A stretch of DNA of 64,000 nt from Mesorhizobium sp. INR15 (lineage in GTDB: Bacteria; Pseudomonadota; Alphaproteobacteria; Rhizobiales; Rhizobiaceae). Location: positions 5,900,001 through 5,964,000 of the forward strand of contig NZ_CP045496.1 of the NCBI RefSeq assembly GCF_015500075.1. Reading direction: 5' to 3'. The position numbers and the translations under genes were made by a program. Below, one piece after another: positions 34,853-44,184 of this stretch. The notes below the pieces were generated by a model. That model did no database searches and was not told the origin of the DNA. It was given only the letters and a program-made list of their open reading frames with translations. Within the stretch, counting starts at the first letter, position 1. Each line of letters opens with the position of its first letter.

Positions 34853-36150
34853 GGCAGATCTGACCCGACAGGCTCAAGGCCGCACCAGTCGGCGATGAAC
34901 AGCGCAATGGTCTGGGTCACCTTGCGCACGGACTCGAGATCGACGGCCTCGTCATAGCCGTGCGGCATGCGGCAGATCGGGCCATAGACGATCGCTGGCG
35001 TGTCGGCATAGAGGCCGAAGAAGCGCGCATCGGTCGTCGCGGACGTGACATGCTCCTGCAACGGTTCGCCCCACACCGCGGTATGACTGCGCCGCAGCAC
35101 GGCTTCCATGTCGTCGGCGCCTTCCAGCACATAGCCCTCGGCCATGAAGCCGTTGTAGGTCAGGCTTGGCGGGCGGTTGGCCAGGAATGGATCGGCGCGC
35201 GCCGCATCGGCAATGCAGGCTTCGATCTCGGCCCTGGCATCCTCCAGCTTCTGGCCGGGATAGGTGGCGACGCGCATTTCGAAGACACAGCGCGCCGGCA
35301 CGCTCGATGTCCACTCGCCGCCTTCGATCTTGCCGAGGTTGAAGCGGATCGGATGGGGATGGTTGCAGAAATGCCTGTCGTCGACCTTGCGCGCGTTCCA
35401 GACGATTTCCAGCTGCTTGAGCGCCTGGATGATGACGAATGCCTTTTCGATGGCGTTGGCGCCAGCAGAGAAGGCGCCAGAGGCGTGTTGCGGATCACCG
35501 TCGACCTCGACGCGGAACCAGATCGGCCCGACTTGCGCCCGCATCAGCTTTGGTTCCAGCGGTTCGGGAATGAAGGCGGCATCGGCACGGTAGCCGCGCT
35601 GCAGGCAAGCCAGCGCACCATTGCCCGTGCACTCCTCCTCGACCACCGACTGCAGGAACACGTTCGCGGCCGGTTGGTAGCCAAGGCTGCGCAGAGCGGC
35701 CAGCGCGTAGAGGCAGGCCGACAGGCCGGCCTTCATGTCGCCGGCACCACGGCCATGCATCCAGCCATCCTCGATCACCGGATCGTAGGGATCGCGCACC
35801 CAGCGGTCGAGCGGTCCGGTCGGCACGACGTCGATATGACCATTGAGGATCAGCGAGCGGCCAGTCGCGTTTCGCGGCGTATGGGTGGCAACGACATTGA
35901 AGGCATCGTCATAGGACACCGCGACCGGTGAAAATCCCGGCAGATCGCGGATAGCGTCGACATCGACACGCCACATATCGACGGGGTAGCCATGGGCCTC
36001 ATAGGCTGCGGCCATGAAGGATTGCGCCGAGTGTTCCTCGCCGCGCTGGGAGGGAAAGCGCACGAGGTCCGCCAGGAATACCAGCTGCCGGTCGAAGCCC
36101 TTATCGACCGCGCTGAGAATGGCCTCGTCCATAACCCGCTCAGGCATCAT
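34849..36150 (-). CDS. M20-family ArgE/DapE-type deacylase
   Basis: This 433-residue metallopeptidase-fold amidohydrolase has His105 and Asp107 in GHIDVVP, Asp138 in GRGAGDMKAG and Glu171-Glu172 in VVEEECTG, the usual dizinc ligand set. It removes an acyl group from an N-acylated amino acid or diamine. As first gene of the operon, before the kinase and phospholyase, it may release the free amino alcohol from an N-acyl form. It starts at 36150, where an AT-rich divergent region begins. Confidence 0.87.
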   Translation of the reverse strand: MMPERVMDEAILSAVDKGFDRQLVFLADLVRFPSQRGEEHSAQSFMAAAYEAHGYPVDMWRVDVDAIRDLPGFSPVAVSYDDAFNVVATHTPRNATGRSLILNGHIDVVPTGPLDRWVRDPYDPVIEDGWMHGRGAGDMKAGLSACLYALAALRSLGYQPAANVFLQSVVEEECTGNGALACLQRGYRADAAFIPEPLEPKLMRAQVGPIWFRVEVDGDPQHASGAFSAGANAIEKAFVIIQALKQLEIVWNARKVDDRHFCNHPHPIRFNLGKIEGGEWTSSVPARCVFEMRVATYPGQKLEDARAEIEACIADAARADPFLANRPPSLTYNGFMAEGYVLEGADDMEAVLRRSHTAVWGEPLQEHVTSATTDARFFGLYADTPAIVYGPICRMPHGYDEAVDLESVRKVTQTIALFIADWCGLEPVGSDLP

Positions 36151-36170
36151 TTTTCACTTTCATTTGGATG

Positions 36171-36188
36171 GTGTATCATATCACATAT
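36171..36188. promoter_or_regulatory. AT-rich promoter/operator candidate upstream of the M20 operon
   Basis: The block GTGTATCATATCACATAT lies 21 bases upstream of the M20 start in a 172-base divergent region. Its outer TGT and ACA bases and AT-rich core resemble GntR/FCD operators, but the palindrome is imperfect. It may be the site for the GntR regulator at the end of this operon. The rest of the divergent region shows nothing I can name. Confidence 0.25.
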
Positions 36189-36322
36189 GCCATTGGCATG
36201 AAATGCTAGAGCCAGTCGGCCCAAAAATCCCAACCAGCGGTAGGCCCACCCTTGTCAGGCCTGTCGTGGTGTTGGCATCAGCAGCAGCAAGCCGATACTG
36301 CTATGCCGGTTGAAGAGGTTAC

Positions 36323-36967
36323 GTGTTGATCGACGAAGATACGATGCCCGCAGAAATCACCGATCTCAGCGTCGGCTACCGGCGTTTGCCGGCGGGCAAG
36401 CTCGCCAATGCGGTGACTTGGATGGAAGCGCGCGCGCCGGCACCTGGTCTGGCAAAGCCCTTGGCAATGACCCGGATCACAAAACCCGACTGCGCATCAT
36501 ACCGTGCGATCTTCCTTGAAATCGGCGCGCCGTGGCTGTGGGACCGCGTGTCCGAAATGTCCGACGCCGAGATCGCTGCTCATTTCGCCGATGCGAACAA
36601 TCATCTCTACTACGGCCATGACGAAGCCGGGACCCATCTCGGCATGGTCGAATTCTCGGTCCTCGATGCCAACGAGATCGAGATTACCTATTTCGGCCTG
36701 TTCCCGTCCTTGACCGGCCGAGGTTTCGGCAAACGTCTGATGGCCGGGGCACTCGACACGGCGTGGAGGCTCGAGCCAACACGCATCTGGCTCCATACCA
36801 GCAGCTTCGACCATCACAGCGTCATCGCCTTCTACAGAGCCTGCGGATTTGAGCCCTTCGCGACCGGCTTTGAAATCGTCGATGACCCTCGGTTGAAGGG
36901 AACACTGCCGCGTGACGCCGCACCGCAGATTCCCCTGATCGAGATGGAATGGGCTCCACGACGCTAA
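36323..36967 (+). CDS. GNAT-family N-acetyltransferase
   Basis: This 214-residue protein has a C-terminal GNAT domain: the acetyl-CoA-binding GLFPSLTGRGFGKRL (R/Q-x-x-G-x-G/A type) near residue 130, and HHSVIAFYRACGFEPF near residue 168. It would transfer an acetyl group to an amine. The start is the GTG at 36323 or the TTG at 36326, both after GAAGAGG; the ATG at 36344 has no such site. It precedes the LuxR activator gene by one base, so the two are probably co-transcribed. Confidence 0.82.
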   Translation: MLIDEDTMPAEITDLSVGYRRLPAGKLANAVTWMEARAPAPGLAKPLAMTRITKPDCASYRAIFLEIGAPWLWDRVSEMSDAEIAAHFADANNHLYYGHDEAGTHLGMVEFSVLDANEIEITYFGLFPSLTGRGFGKRLMAGALDTAWRLEPTRIWLHTSSFDHHSVIAFYRACGFEPFATGFEIVDDPRLKGTLPRDAAPQIPLIEMEWAPRR

Positions 36968-39688
36968 ATGAAAACGCCTTCGCAACCCGGCCAGACATCG
37001 CTTCACCACCGCCGGTGGGTGCGGCGCGAAAGCATTCTTGCGACGCTGGGCCGGCATGCCGACACCCGCATCGTGCTGTTCGCCGCGCCCGCCGGCTTCG
37101 GCAAATCGACGACGATGGCGCAATGGATGGCTGAGGTGGCACGCCTCGGCCGGCTGACGGCATGGCTGTCCTGCGAGGCGACGGACAACGACGAAGGCGC
37201 CTTCCTGTCGCATCTGGTCGGGGCGCTGCGCCATCTGGTGCAGAACCCGGCTGATCTTGACCTCGCCTTCCAGTCGAGCCCGATCCCGCAGCTCGATGTC
37301 GTGCTCGCCGCACTAGTGGCGGGTTTCGCCGCACGCGACGCCGACATCAGCCTGTTCTTCGACGACTACCACGCCATCGAAACACCAGCGGTGAAGCGCT
37401 TCATGGAACGGCTGACGCGGCAGGCGCCAGCCAATGTCGCCTTCGTTATCGGCTCGCGCAGCCTGCCGGACCTGCAACTCGGCAAGCTCAGGGTGCTTGG
37501 CGACGTCTTCGAGATCGGCCCAGACGATTTGCGCTTCGCTTCGTCGGAAGCCGAAGCCTTCTTCAACGAGAAGCTAGGCCTGAGCGTGAACAGCGGCGCC
37601 GTGGAAACCCTGTGTTCGCGCGCGGAGGGGTGGGCCGCCGGCTTGCAACTCGCCTCGCTGTCGCTCAGCGCGGCGCATGCGCCGGAAACCGTCATCGGCA
37701 ATTTTACCGGCGCCAACCGCAACGTCGCCGACTTCCTGATGGGCGAAGTGTTCCTCGAATTGCCGCCCAACATCGCGAAGTTCCTGCTCTACAGCTCCAT
37801 CTTCGAACGCTTCAGCGCCGAGGCCTGCCGGGCTGTGATGCGCGCGGCGGACGCCGAGGCGGCAATCACTGAAATCGAAACGCGCAACCTGTTCCTGGTG
37901 CCGCTCGATGAGGAGCGGCGCTGGTTCCGCTACCATCATCTGTTCCGTGACTTCCTCAGCCGCGAAATGGAACGGCGCGAGCCGGAGATGATCGCGCCAC
38001 TACATCTGGCGGCTTCGGAATGGTTCGGCGAGCGCCGGATGCTGACCGAGGCCATCGGCCACGCGCTGGCCGCCGGCGACCAGGCCCGCGCGGCGGTGTT
38101 TGTCGAGAACAACGCGCTTGATCTCATCGCCCAGTGCCAGCTTCTTTACGTGCGCCAGCTGCTGGCGCTGCTGCCCAAGAAGCTGATCGACCAGCGCATC
38201 CGGCTGCAGCTCGTGGTGCTCTGGCTGGCCGTGCACAGCAGCCAGCCAGAGATTGCGACGCAGACGCTCGCCAATGCGCGCAAACTGATCGAGACCGGCC
38301 CGGTGGACGGCAAGGATCCTGGCACGCTGATTGGCACGACGATCGAGGCTGAGCTCGCGGTGCTCACTTCCGCCGTGCACAGCACGCTGGAGCAGTTTGA
38401 GGCGGCGCGCGACACCGCGCTTGTGGCGCTTCGCGTCATCGCGCCGGATGCCTGGTTCATGGAGGGCGCTACCGCCAATGTCATTGGCTACAATCTCTAC
38501 GCGCTTGGCGATCTCGAAGGCGCGCGTGCGGCCATAGACGCGGCGCGCAAGGCGCATGAGCGGAGCGGCAGCTTGCTCGGCCTGACCATCGCCAACTGCT
38601 ACATGGCCATTGTCGAACGCTCGGCCGGCCGCTTGCCAGCCGCCGAACGATTGCTGCGCAATGCGATCATCGAGGCGAGAGCCCGGATTGGAGCGAATTC
38701 CTATGCCGAGGCGCTGGCCGGCACGTTGCTCGCCGAGCTTGCCTACGAGACCAATTCATCCGGCGAGGCGCTGACGCTGGTCGAGAATCTCGGGCCGCTG
38801 ATCGAAGGAGCGGCAGTCATCGTCTATCCCCTGGCCAGCGTGCCGACTTATGCCCGCGTCCTGCAATTGACCGGCCGCTCCGCGATGGCGCTGGAAATGC
38901 TCGACCGGGTCTACCAGCGCGTGCGCGGCACGGTTTACCGCCGCCTGGCGTCGATGATCATGCATGACCGCGTGCGGGTCCTGCTCGACCAGAGCCGCAA
39001 TGCCGAGGCGCGCGCGCTGTTGACGGAGCATCGCGGCGACGCGGAGGCCTCGATCGCCATTACCACCGCCAACGAATTCGAGTTCTTTGCCGAAGGCCGC
39101 GTGCTGACCGCCGAGAAATCCCATGCCGACGCAGCCCGGGTCTTCGACGCGCTTCTGGACCGGACGAAGAGCGGCGGCCGTATCCGCCGCCACATCCTGG
39201 CGCTGATCCTGCGTGCCAAGGCAGCCAATGCCGGCCATGATACACGCGAAGCCGACCGCATCCTGCTCGACGCGCTGCGGCTCGCGCAGCCCTCGGGCTT
39301 CATCCGTTCGTTCGTCGATGAGGGACGGCCTGTTGTCGAGGGATTGATGCGGCTGCGCGCGGCCCAGGCAAAGGCCGACCCGGCGCTGTCGGCCTACGCC
39401 ACCCGCATCATCGATGCAGCGCAGACGATGCCAGTCAGCGCACGCAAGCAGGCGGTGACGGCGGTGGATAAGGAACAACTCACTCAACGCGAAATGGAAC
39501 TGTTGCGCTGCCTGACGGAAGGCATGTCCAACCGCGATATCGCCTTCGCCCTGTCGGTGAGTGAAACCACGGTGAAATGGCACCTGAAGAACATCTTTGG
39601 CAAACTGGCGGTGACCAACCGCGTTCAGGCGGTTCGTGCCGCGCAGGCCGTCGAAAGCTGGCCTCCCCCTCCGAAAGGAGGGGCATAG
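36968..39688 (+). CDS. MalT-like LuxR-family STAND transcriptional regulator
   Basis: This 906-residue protein has an N-terminal NTPase with Walker A PAGFGKST at residues 41-48 and a Walker-B-like LFFDDYHAI, a long helical-repeat (TPR-like) middle and a C-terminal LuxR helix-turn-helix (LTQREMELLRCLTEGMSNRD, then ETTVKWHLKNIFGKL, about residues 836-890). Such signal-transducing NTPases oligomerise on binding an inducer and activate nearby operons. Downstream are an acetylpolyamine-amidohydrolase-like gene and an amide-type importer, which it likely controls. The last nine residues (WPPPPKGGA) are encoded by a hairpin. Confidence 0.9.
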   Translation: MKTPSQPGQTSLHHRRWVRRESILATLGRHADTRIVLFAAPAGFGKSTTMAQWMAEVARLGRLTAWLSCEATDNDEGAFLSHLVGALRHLVQNPADLDLAFQSSPIPQLDVVLAALVAGFAARDADISLFFDDYHAIETPAVKRFMERLTRQAPANVAFVIGSRSLPDLQLGKLRVLGDVFEIGPDDLRFASSEAEAFFNEKLGLSVNSGAVETLCSRAEGWAAGLQLASLSLSAAHAPETVIGNFTGANRNVADFLMGEVFLELPPNIAKFLLYSSIFERFSAEACRAVMRAADAEAAITEIETRNLFLVPLDEERRWFRYHHLFRDFLSREMERREPEMIAPLHLAASEWFGERRMLTEAIGHALAAGDQARAAVFVENNALDLIAQCQLLYVRQLLALLPKKLIDQRIRLQLVVLWLAVHSSQPEIATQTLANARKLIETGPVDGKDPGTLIGTTIEAELAVLTSAVHSTLEQFEAARDTALVALRVIAPDAWFMEGATANVIGYNLYALGDLEGARAAIDAARKAHERSGSLLGLTIANCYMAIVERSAGRLPAAERLLRNAIIEARARIGANSYAEALAGTLLAELAYETNSSGEALTLVENLGPLIEGAAVIVYPLASVPTYARVLQLTGRSAMALEMLDRVYQRVRGTVYRRLASMIMHDRVRVLLDQSRNAEARALLTEHRGDAEASIAITTANEFEFFAEGRVLTAEKSHADAARVFDALLDRTKSGGRIRRHILALILRAKAANAGHDTREADRILLDALRLAQPSGFIRSFVDEGRPVVEGLMRLRAAQAKADPALSAYATRIIDAAQTMPVSARKQAVTAVDKEQLTQREMELLRCLTEGMSNRDIAFALSVSETTVKWHLKNIFGKLAVTNRVQAVRAAQAVESWPPPPKGGA
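39666..39683 (+). repeat. CCCCTCC-GAAA-GGAGGGG hairpin at the end of the LuxR gene
   Basis: A 7-base-pair perfect stem with a GAAA tetraloop lies inside the last codons of the regulator gene, three bases before its stop. Such compact hairpins often occur as dispersed elements in rhizobial genomes; I see only this one copy here. It may act as the 3' end of the message. Confidence 0.5.
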
Positions 39689-39769
39689 ACATCAGCCATA
39701 ACCATCCTTTCGGGTCGGGCGCAGCGGGCGCCGGCCTGCTAGCGTCTACTCGTTTGGAGGACGCTGCGA

Positions 39770-40891
39770 ATGGCGACAGGTTACGTTTTTCACGAACAGC
39801 TGATGTGGCATGACACCGGCTCCAGCGCCGATATGATGCCTCCCGGCCGTTTTGTGGAACCTGGCCGGCATCTGGAATCTCCCGGCTCGAAGCGCCGGCT
39901 GAACAACCTCATCCAGGTCAGCGGGCTGTCGCGCCATCTGGTGCCGATCATTGCCGAACCGGTTTCCGTCGAAGACCTGCTGCGCGTACACACACGCCGC
40001 CATGTCGAAGATATCAGGATGCTCAGCGAACGTGGCTCAGGCTTTGCCGGACCGCAGGCGCCAATCGGCCTTAACAGTTTCGACATTGCGCTTTTGTCCG
40101 CCGGCACGACCTATGCCGCCATGCGCGCGGTGCTGACCGGGCGGGTCGACAATGCCTATGCGCTGGCGCGGCCGCCGGGCCACCATGCCGAGCCGGACCA
40201 GGCACTGGGCAATTGTCTGTTTTCCAATATCGGCGTCTCCGTGCGCAGGCTGCAGCATGAAGGCCTGCTTGGCCGTGCCGCCATCGTCGACTGGGACGTG
40301 CATCATGGCAACGGCACCGAGACCGTGTTCTATTCCGACCCGTCGGTGCTGACGATTTCCGTGCACCAGGACAACCTCTATCCGACCGGGCGCGGCGCGC
40401 TCGCCGACAACGGCAAGGGTCCGGGTGAAGGCTACAATGTCAACATCCCGCTGCCGGCCGGCAGCGGCACCGGCGCCTATGAATCGGCCTTCGACCGCGT
40501 CATCGCGCCGGCGCTGCGCGCCTTCAAGCCGGATCTCGTAATCGTCGCCTCCGGCTTCGACGCATCAGGCTTCGATCCGCTTGGCCGGATGATGCTCAAC
40601 AGCGAATGTTTCCGGCGGCTTGCCGCGCGCATGGTGGCGCTTGCCGCCGAGACCTCGAAAGGACGCCTGATGATGAGCCATGAAGGCGGCTATTCCGAAG
40701 GCTATGTGCCGTTCTGCGGCCACGCCGTCATCGAGACCCTGGCCAATCACCGCACCGAGGTGGTCGATCCCCTGTCGGAGCATATCGACGAATGGGCCGG
40801 GCAGGATCTGCAGCCGCATCAGGCTGCGGTGATCGACGCCGCCGAGGGGCTGCTTGCCGGGCTGCGCCAACGCCTCGCCAGCGCGGCCTAG
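39770..40891 (+). CDS. Histone-deacetylase-fold acetylpolyamine amidohydrolase-like enzyme
   Basis: This 373-residue zinc amidohydrolase has RPPGHHAEPD, the ligand-bearing DWDVHHGNGTE near residue 173 and a second Asp in ASGFDASGFDPLG, with the late MSHEGGYSE. These are the class II HDAC-like features of bacterial acetylpolyamine amidohydrolases and HDAH. It would deacetylate an N-acetyl amine or amide after import. GGAGG precedes the ATG. It is followed 6 bases later by the importer operon. Confidence 0.88.
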   Translation: MATGYVFHEQLMWHDTGSSADMMPPGRFVEPGRHLESPGSKRRLNNLIQVSGLSRHLVPIIAEPVSVEDLLRVHTRRHVEDIRMLSERGSGFAGPQAPIGLNSFDIALLSAGTTYAAMRAVLTGRVDNAYALARPPGHHAEPDQALGNCLFSNIGVSVRRLQHEGLLGRAAIVDWDVHHGNGTETVFYSDPSVLTISVHQDNLYPTGRGALADNGKGPGEGYNVNIPLPAGSGTGAYESAFDRVIAPALRAFKPDLVIVASGFDASGFDPLGRMMLNSECFRRLAARMVALAAETSKGRLMMSHEGGYSEGYVPFCGHAVIETLANHRTEVVDPLSEHIDEWAGQDLQPHQAAVIDAAEGLLAGLRQRLASAA

Positions 40892-40896
40892 ACGCG

Positions 40897-41754
40897 ATGG
40901 ATTTCGCCGTCACCACACTCCTCAACGCGCTGACACTGATCAGCATCCTGATGCTGGTCGGGCTAGGGCTGGCGATCAGCTTCGGCCTGATGAATGTCAC
41001 CAACTTGGCGCATGGCGAATTCGTCACCGTCGGCGCCTTTGCAGTCTATTTCGTCCAGAGCATGGGCGGTTCCTTCTGGCTTGGGCTGGCCGCCGCCCCC
41101 ATCGCCGGAGCCGTGGTTGGCTGCATCCTGGAATTCGCCATCATCCGTCATCTCTATTCGCGGCCGGTCTCGACCGTGCTTGCCACCTGGGGCGTCAGCC
41201 TCATCCTGCAGCAAGGGCTGGAACTCGCCTTCGGTCTCGGCGCCAAGCCGGTGACGCCGCCGGTCGAAGGCACGTTCGACCTGATCTTCACCGTCTATCC
41301 GGCCTACCGGCTGATCCTGATCGGCATCGCCATGCTGACCTTGCTCGGCGTCATCCTGCTGATCAGCCGGACATCCTTCGGCCTAGATATCCGCACCGTC
41401 ATCCAGAACCGCGAGATGGCCGAAGGCGTCGGCATCAACACGCGGCGCACCTACGCGATCGCCTTCACCTTCGGTGCGGCAATCGCCGGCCTCGCCGGCG
41501 GGCTGGTCGCGCCGCTGGCGATCGTGCTGCCGCAGATGGGGGTGAATTACCTCGCCAACGCCTTCTTCGTCGTCATCGTCGGCGGTGTCGGCTCGATCGG
41601 CGGTCTCGTTGCCGGCAGCGTCTTCGTCGGCGGGCTGACCAGTGTACTCAACTACCAGATATCGCCATCGCTAGCACAAGCCATCGTGCTGCTCGCGGCA
41701 ATCGTAGCGGTACGGCTGCGGCCCAACGGCCTGTTCAACGGAGCATCGCGATGA
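40897..41754 (+). CDS. LivH/UrtB-type ABC transporter permease
   Basis: This 285-residue permease starts at 40897 (MDFAVTTLLNALTLISI); the frame is open upstream inside the amidohydrolase without support. It has about eight membrane segments, FGLMNVTNLAHGEF near residue 30, and RTVIQNREMAEGVGI as coupling loop. It overlaps the next permease by 4 bases. Confidence 0.9.
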   Translation: MDFAVTTLLNALTLISILMLVGLGLAISFGLMNVTNLAHGEFVTVGAFAVYFVQSMGGSFWLGLAAAPIAGAVVGCILEFAIIRHLYSRPVSTVLATWGVSLILQQGLELAFGLGAKPVTPPVEGTFDLIFTVYPAYRLILIGIAMLTLLGVILLISRTSFGLDIRTVIQNREMAEGVGINTRRTYAIAFTFGAAIAGLAGGLVAPLAIVLPQMGVNYLANAFFVVIVGGVGSIGGLVAGSVFVGGLTSVLNYQISPSLAQAIVLLAAIVAVRLRPNGLFNGASR

Positions 41755-42737
41755 TCGCCCGTGACCGCAACTGGCTGGTGATCTTCGCTGTCTGCGTGGC
41801 ACTCGCCATCGTCTACCCCCTCTTTGCCGACGGCTACAAGCTGACGGTCATCCGTGATGCGTTGATCTTCGGCCTGTTCGCGGCGAGCCTCGATTTCTTC
41901 TGGGGCCGCACCGGCATCCTGTGCTTCGGCCACGCCGCCTTTTTCGGCATTGGCGGCTACATCATGGCGCTGGTCACGCTCAACGACGCCATTCCTTTCG
42001 GCAGCCTGCTTGGCATCGCCGGCGCGGTTACCGGTGCGGCTTTCGTCGCCGCCATCATCGGCTACTTCCTGTTCTTCGGCGGTATTCGCGGCAGCTATTT
42101 CACCATCGTCACGCTGGCCATGGGCGTCATCTGCCAGCAGGCAGCGGTATCCTGGAGTTCGGTCACCGGCGGCGACTCGGGCCTGATCGGCATCCCGCCG
42201 ATCGCGTTCGATATTGGTGGAGTGCATGTCGATCTCAGCCAGGACTTGCCCAGCTACATCTTCGTCGCGGCCATCGTCGCCGTGGTCGTACTGGCGCTCT
42301 GGTCGATCAGCCGTGGCCGCTGGGGCATGGTGCTGACCGCTATCCAGGACAATGAAATCAGGGCCGCTGCGCTCGGCCACAACGCGCCTTTGCGGCTGCT
42401 CGTCACCTTCATCCTTTCGGCAGCGATCGCCGGACTTGCCGGTGCGCTCTATGTCTGCATGGCAGGCCTGGTGGCGCCGGATCTTTCGGGACTGCTTCTG
42501 TCGACCGAGGTCATCGTCTGGGTGGCCGTCGGCGGACGCGGCACGCTGCTTGGACCGGTGCTTGGCGCCATCTTCATCCAGCGTGCCCAGCAGACGATCA
42601 GCAGCTTCAATCCGAGCCTGTGGCCGCTGCTGCTCGGCTGCGTCTTCGTCGTCATCGTCTTCGTTTTGCCGGACGGCATCCTGTCGATCTATGCGCGTTT
42701 GAAAAGCCTTTTCACGAGCCGGAGGCGCGCACGATGA
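41751..42737 (+). CDS. LivM/UrtC-type ABC transporter permease
   Basis: This 328-residue permease starts MIARDRNWLVIFAVC; a longer frame from 40854 is a shadow. It carries the LivM/UrtC pattern DFFWGRTGILCFGHAAFFGIGG, split between residues about 48-69, and the coupling loop GMVLTAIQDNEIRAAALG. It pairs with the preceding permease and overlaps the ATPase by 4 bases. Confidence 0.9.
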   Translation: MIARDRNWLVIFAVCVALAIVYPLFADGYKLTVIRDALIFGLFAASLDFFWGRTGILCFGHAAFFGIGGYIMALVTLNDAIPFGSLLGIAGAVTGAAFVAAIIGYFLFFGGIRGSYFTIVTLAMGVICQQAAVSWSSVTGGDSGLIGIPPIAFDIGGVHVDLSQDLPSYIFVAAIVAVVVLALWSISRGRWGMVLTAIQDNEIRAAALGHNAPLRLLVTFILSAAIAGLAGALYVCMAGLVAPDLSGLLLSTEVIVWVAVGGRGTLLGPVLGAIFIQRAQQTISSFNPSLWPLLLGCVFVVIVFVLPDGILSIYARLKSLFTSRRRAR

Positions 42738-43438
42738 GCGACGTCCTGCTCAAGGCCGAGAATGTCGGCATCCGCTTTGGCGGGCTGCAGGCATTGGAGG
42801 CGCTCAATCTCACAGTGCACGACAAGGAGCTCTGCTGCATCATCGGGCCGAACGGCGCGGGCAAGAGCACGTTCCTCAACGTGCTGACCGGCACCCTGCG
42901 CCCAACCAGCGGCAGCGTGCGCTTCCTCGGCCACGACATAGCCGGCCTGCCGCTACACCGGATCGCCCGGCTCGGCATCGCCCGCAAATTCCAGATCCCG
43001 TCGATCTTTCCCAGCCTGTCGGTGGAAGACAATCTGAAGGTCGCGAGATGGGGCGTGCCGTCGCCGGTTCGTCCAGTCGGCGAGCTGATGGAGCTGGTCG
43101 CGCTGACCAATCGGGCAGCCACGCTGGCCGGTGAACTGGCGCATGGCCAGAAGCAGTGGCTGGAGATCGGCATGGCGCTAGCGATCGAGCCGCGCCTGCT
43201 GCTGCTCGATGAGCCCACCGCCGGCATGACGCCACAGGAGACGCTGGCGACAGCCGAGATGCTGCTGCGGCTCAAGGGCGAGTTCTCCATCGTTGCGGTC
43301 GAACACGATATCCGTTTTGTGCGGGCGCTGAATTGCGAGACGCTGGTGCTGCACCAGGGGCGCCGGCTGCGCAGCGGTCCTTTCCACGAGATCGAGACCG
43401 ACGAAATGGTCCGCGATGTCTATCTGGGGAGGCGTTGA
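42734..43438 (+). CDS. LivG/UrtD-type ABC transporter ATP-binding protein
   Basis: This 234-residue ATPase has Walker A GPNGAGKST near residue 39, the LAHGQKQWLEIG signature of the UrtD branch (instead of the usual LSGGQ), Walker B LLLLDEP with TAGMTPQE and the switch in AVEHDIRFV. The variant signature and the TAGMTPQE stretch link it to urea/short-amide transporters. It ends 2 bases before the next ATPase. Confidence 0.9.
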   Translation: MSDVLLKAENVGIRFGGLQALEALNLTVHDKELCCIIGPNGAGKSTFLNVLTGTLRPTSGSVRFLGHDIAGLPLHRIARLGIARKFQIPSIFPSLSVEDNLKVARWGVPSPVRPVGELMELVALTNRAATLAGELAHGQKQWLEIGMALAIEPRLLLLDEPTAGMTPQETLATAEMLLRLKGEFSIVAVEHDIRFVRALNCETLVLHQGRRLRSGPFHEIETDEMVRDVYLGRR

Positions 43439-43440
43439 GC

Positions 43441-44142
43441 ATGCTGCGGACGATCGCTGTCTCGGCCGGCTATGGCCTGCTCCCGGTATTGAACGGCATC
43501 GACCTCAGCGTCGCTGCGGGCGAAGTCGTCGGCCTGCTCGGCCGCAACGGCGCCGGCAAGACGACACTGCTGCGCGTCATTGCCGGGGCCTTGCGGGCGA
43601 GCGGCGGTGCCGTGGTTCTGGGCGACCAGGACCTTACGCATGCTCCGGCTTTTCGCCGCGCGCGCGCCGGCATCGCGCATGTGCCGCAAGGACGCGGCAT
43701 CTTCAACCAGCTGACCGTGCGGCAGAACCTGGAAGTCGGCACACGCGCCGCTCGGGATCGCGGCGACGGCAGCATTCCGGCTGATATTTTCGGCTATTTC
43801 CCGATCCTGCGCGAACGAGAAGCGCAGGTTGCCGGCACACTGTCCGGCGGCCAGCAGCAGATGCTGGCGATCGGTCGAGCGCTTTGCGGGCACCCATCGG
43901 TGCTGTTGCTCGACGAGCCCTCGGAAGGCATCCAGCCGAACATCGTGCAGTCGATCGCCGAACTGGTGCCGCGCATCGCCCGCGAACGCGGCATCGCGAT
44001 CGTTCTGGTCGAACAAAATCTCGATCTCGTTCTCAAGGCGGCGGACCGCTGCCTGGTGATGGAGAAGGGCAGGATCGTGCATGAGGGCACGCCGGAGGCA
44101 TTCGCCGACGAGAACCTGCTTAAGGACTTGCTGGCTTTGTAG
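43441..44142 (+). CDS. LivF/UrtE-type ABC transporter ATP-binding protein
   Basis: This 233-residue ATPase has Walker A GRNGAGKTT, signature LSGGQQQMLAIG, Walker B LLLLDEPSEGIQPN and the switch in LVEQNL. The GRNGAGKTT and SEGIQPN forms are usual in UrtE. It completes the nucleotide-binding pair of this importer. Confidence 0.9.
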   Translation: MLRTIAVSAGYGLLPVLNGIDLSVAAGEVVGLLGRNGAGKTTLLRVIAGALRASGGAVVLGDQDLTHAPAFRRARAGIAHVPQGRGIFNQLTVRQNLEVGTRAARDRGDGSIPADIFGYFPILREREAQVAGTLSGGQQQMLAIGRALCGHPSVLLLDEPSEGIQPNIVQSIAELVPRIARERGIAIVLVEQNLDLVLKAADRCLVMEKGRIVHEGTPEAFADENLLKDLLAL

Positions 44143-44184
44143 GGCGTGCATGGGGCGCGCCCGGGATTGGAAGGGAACATAAAA

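Noticed and set aside
36151..36322. Search for a riboswitch or tRNA in the divergent region
   Set aside because: I found no conserved stem pattern, cloverleaf or terminator-like switch, only an AT-rich promoter candidate.
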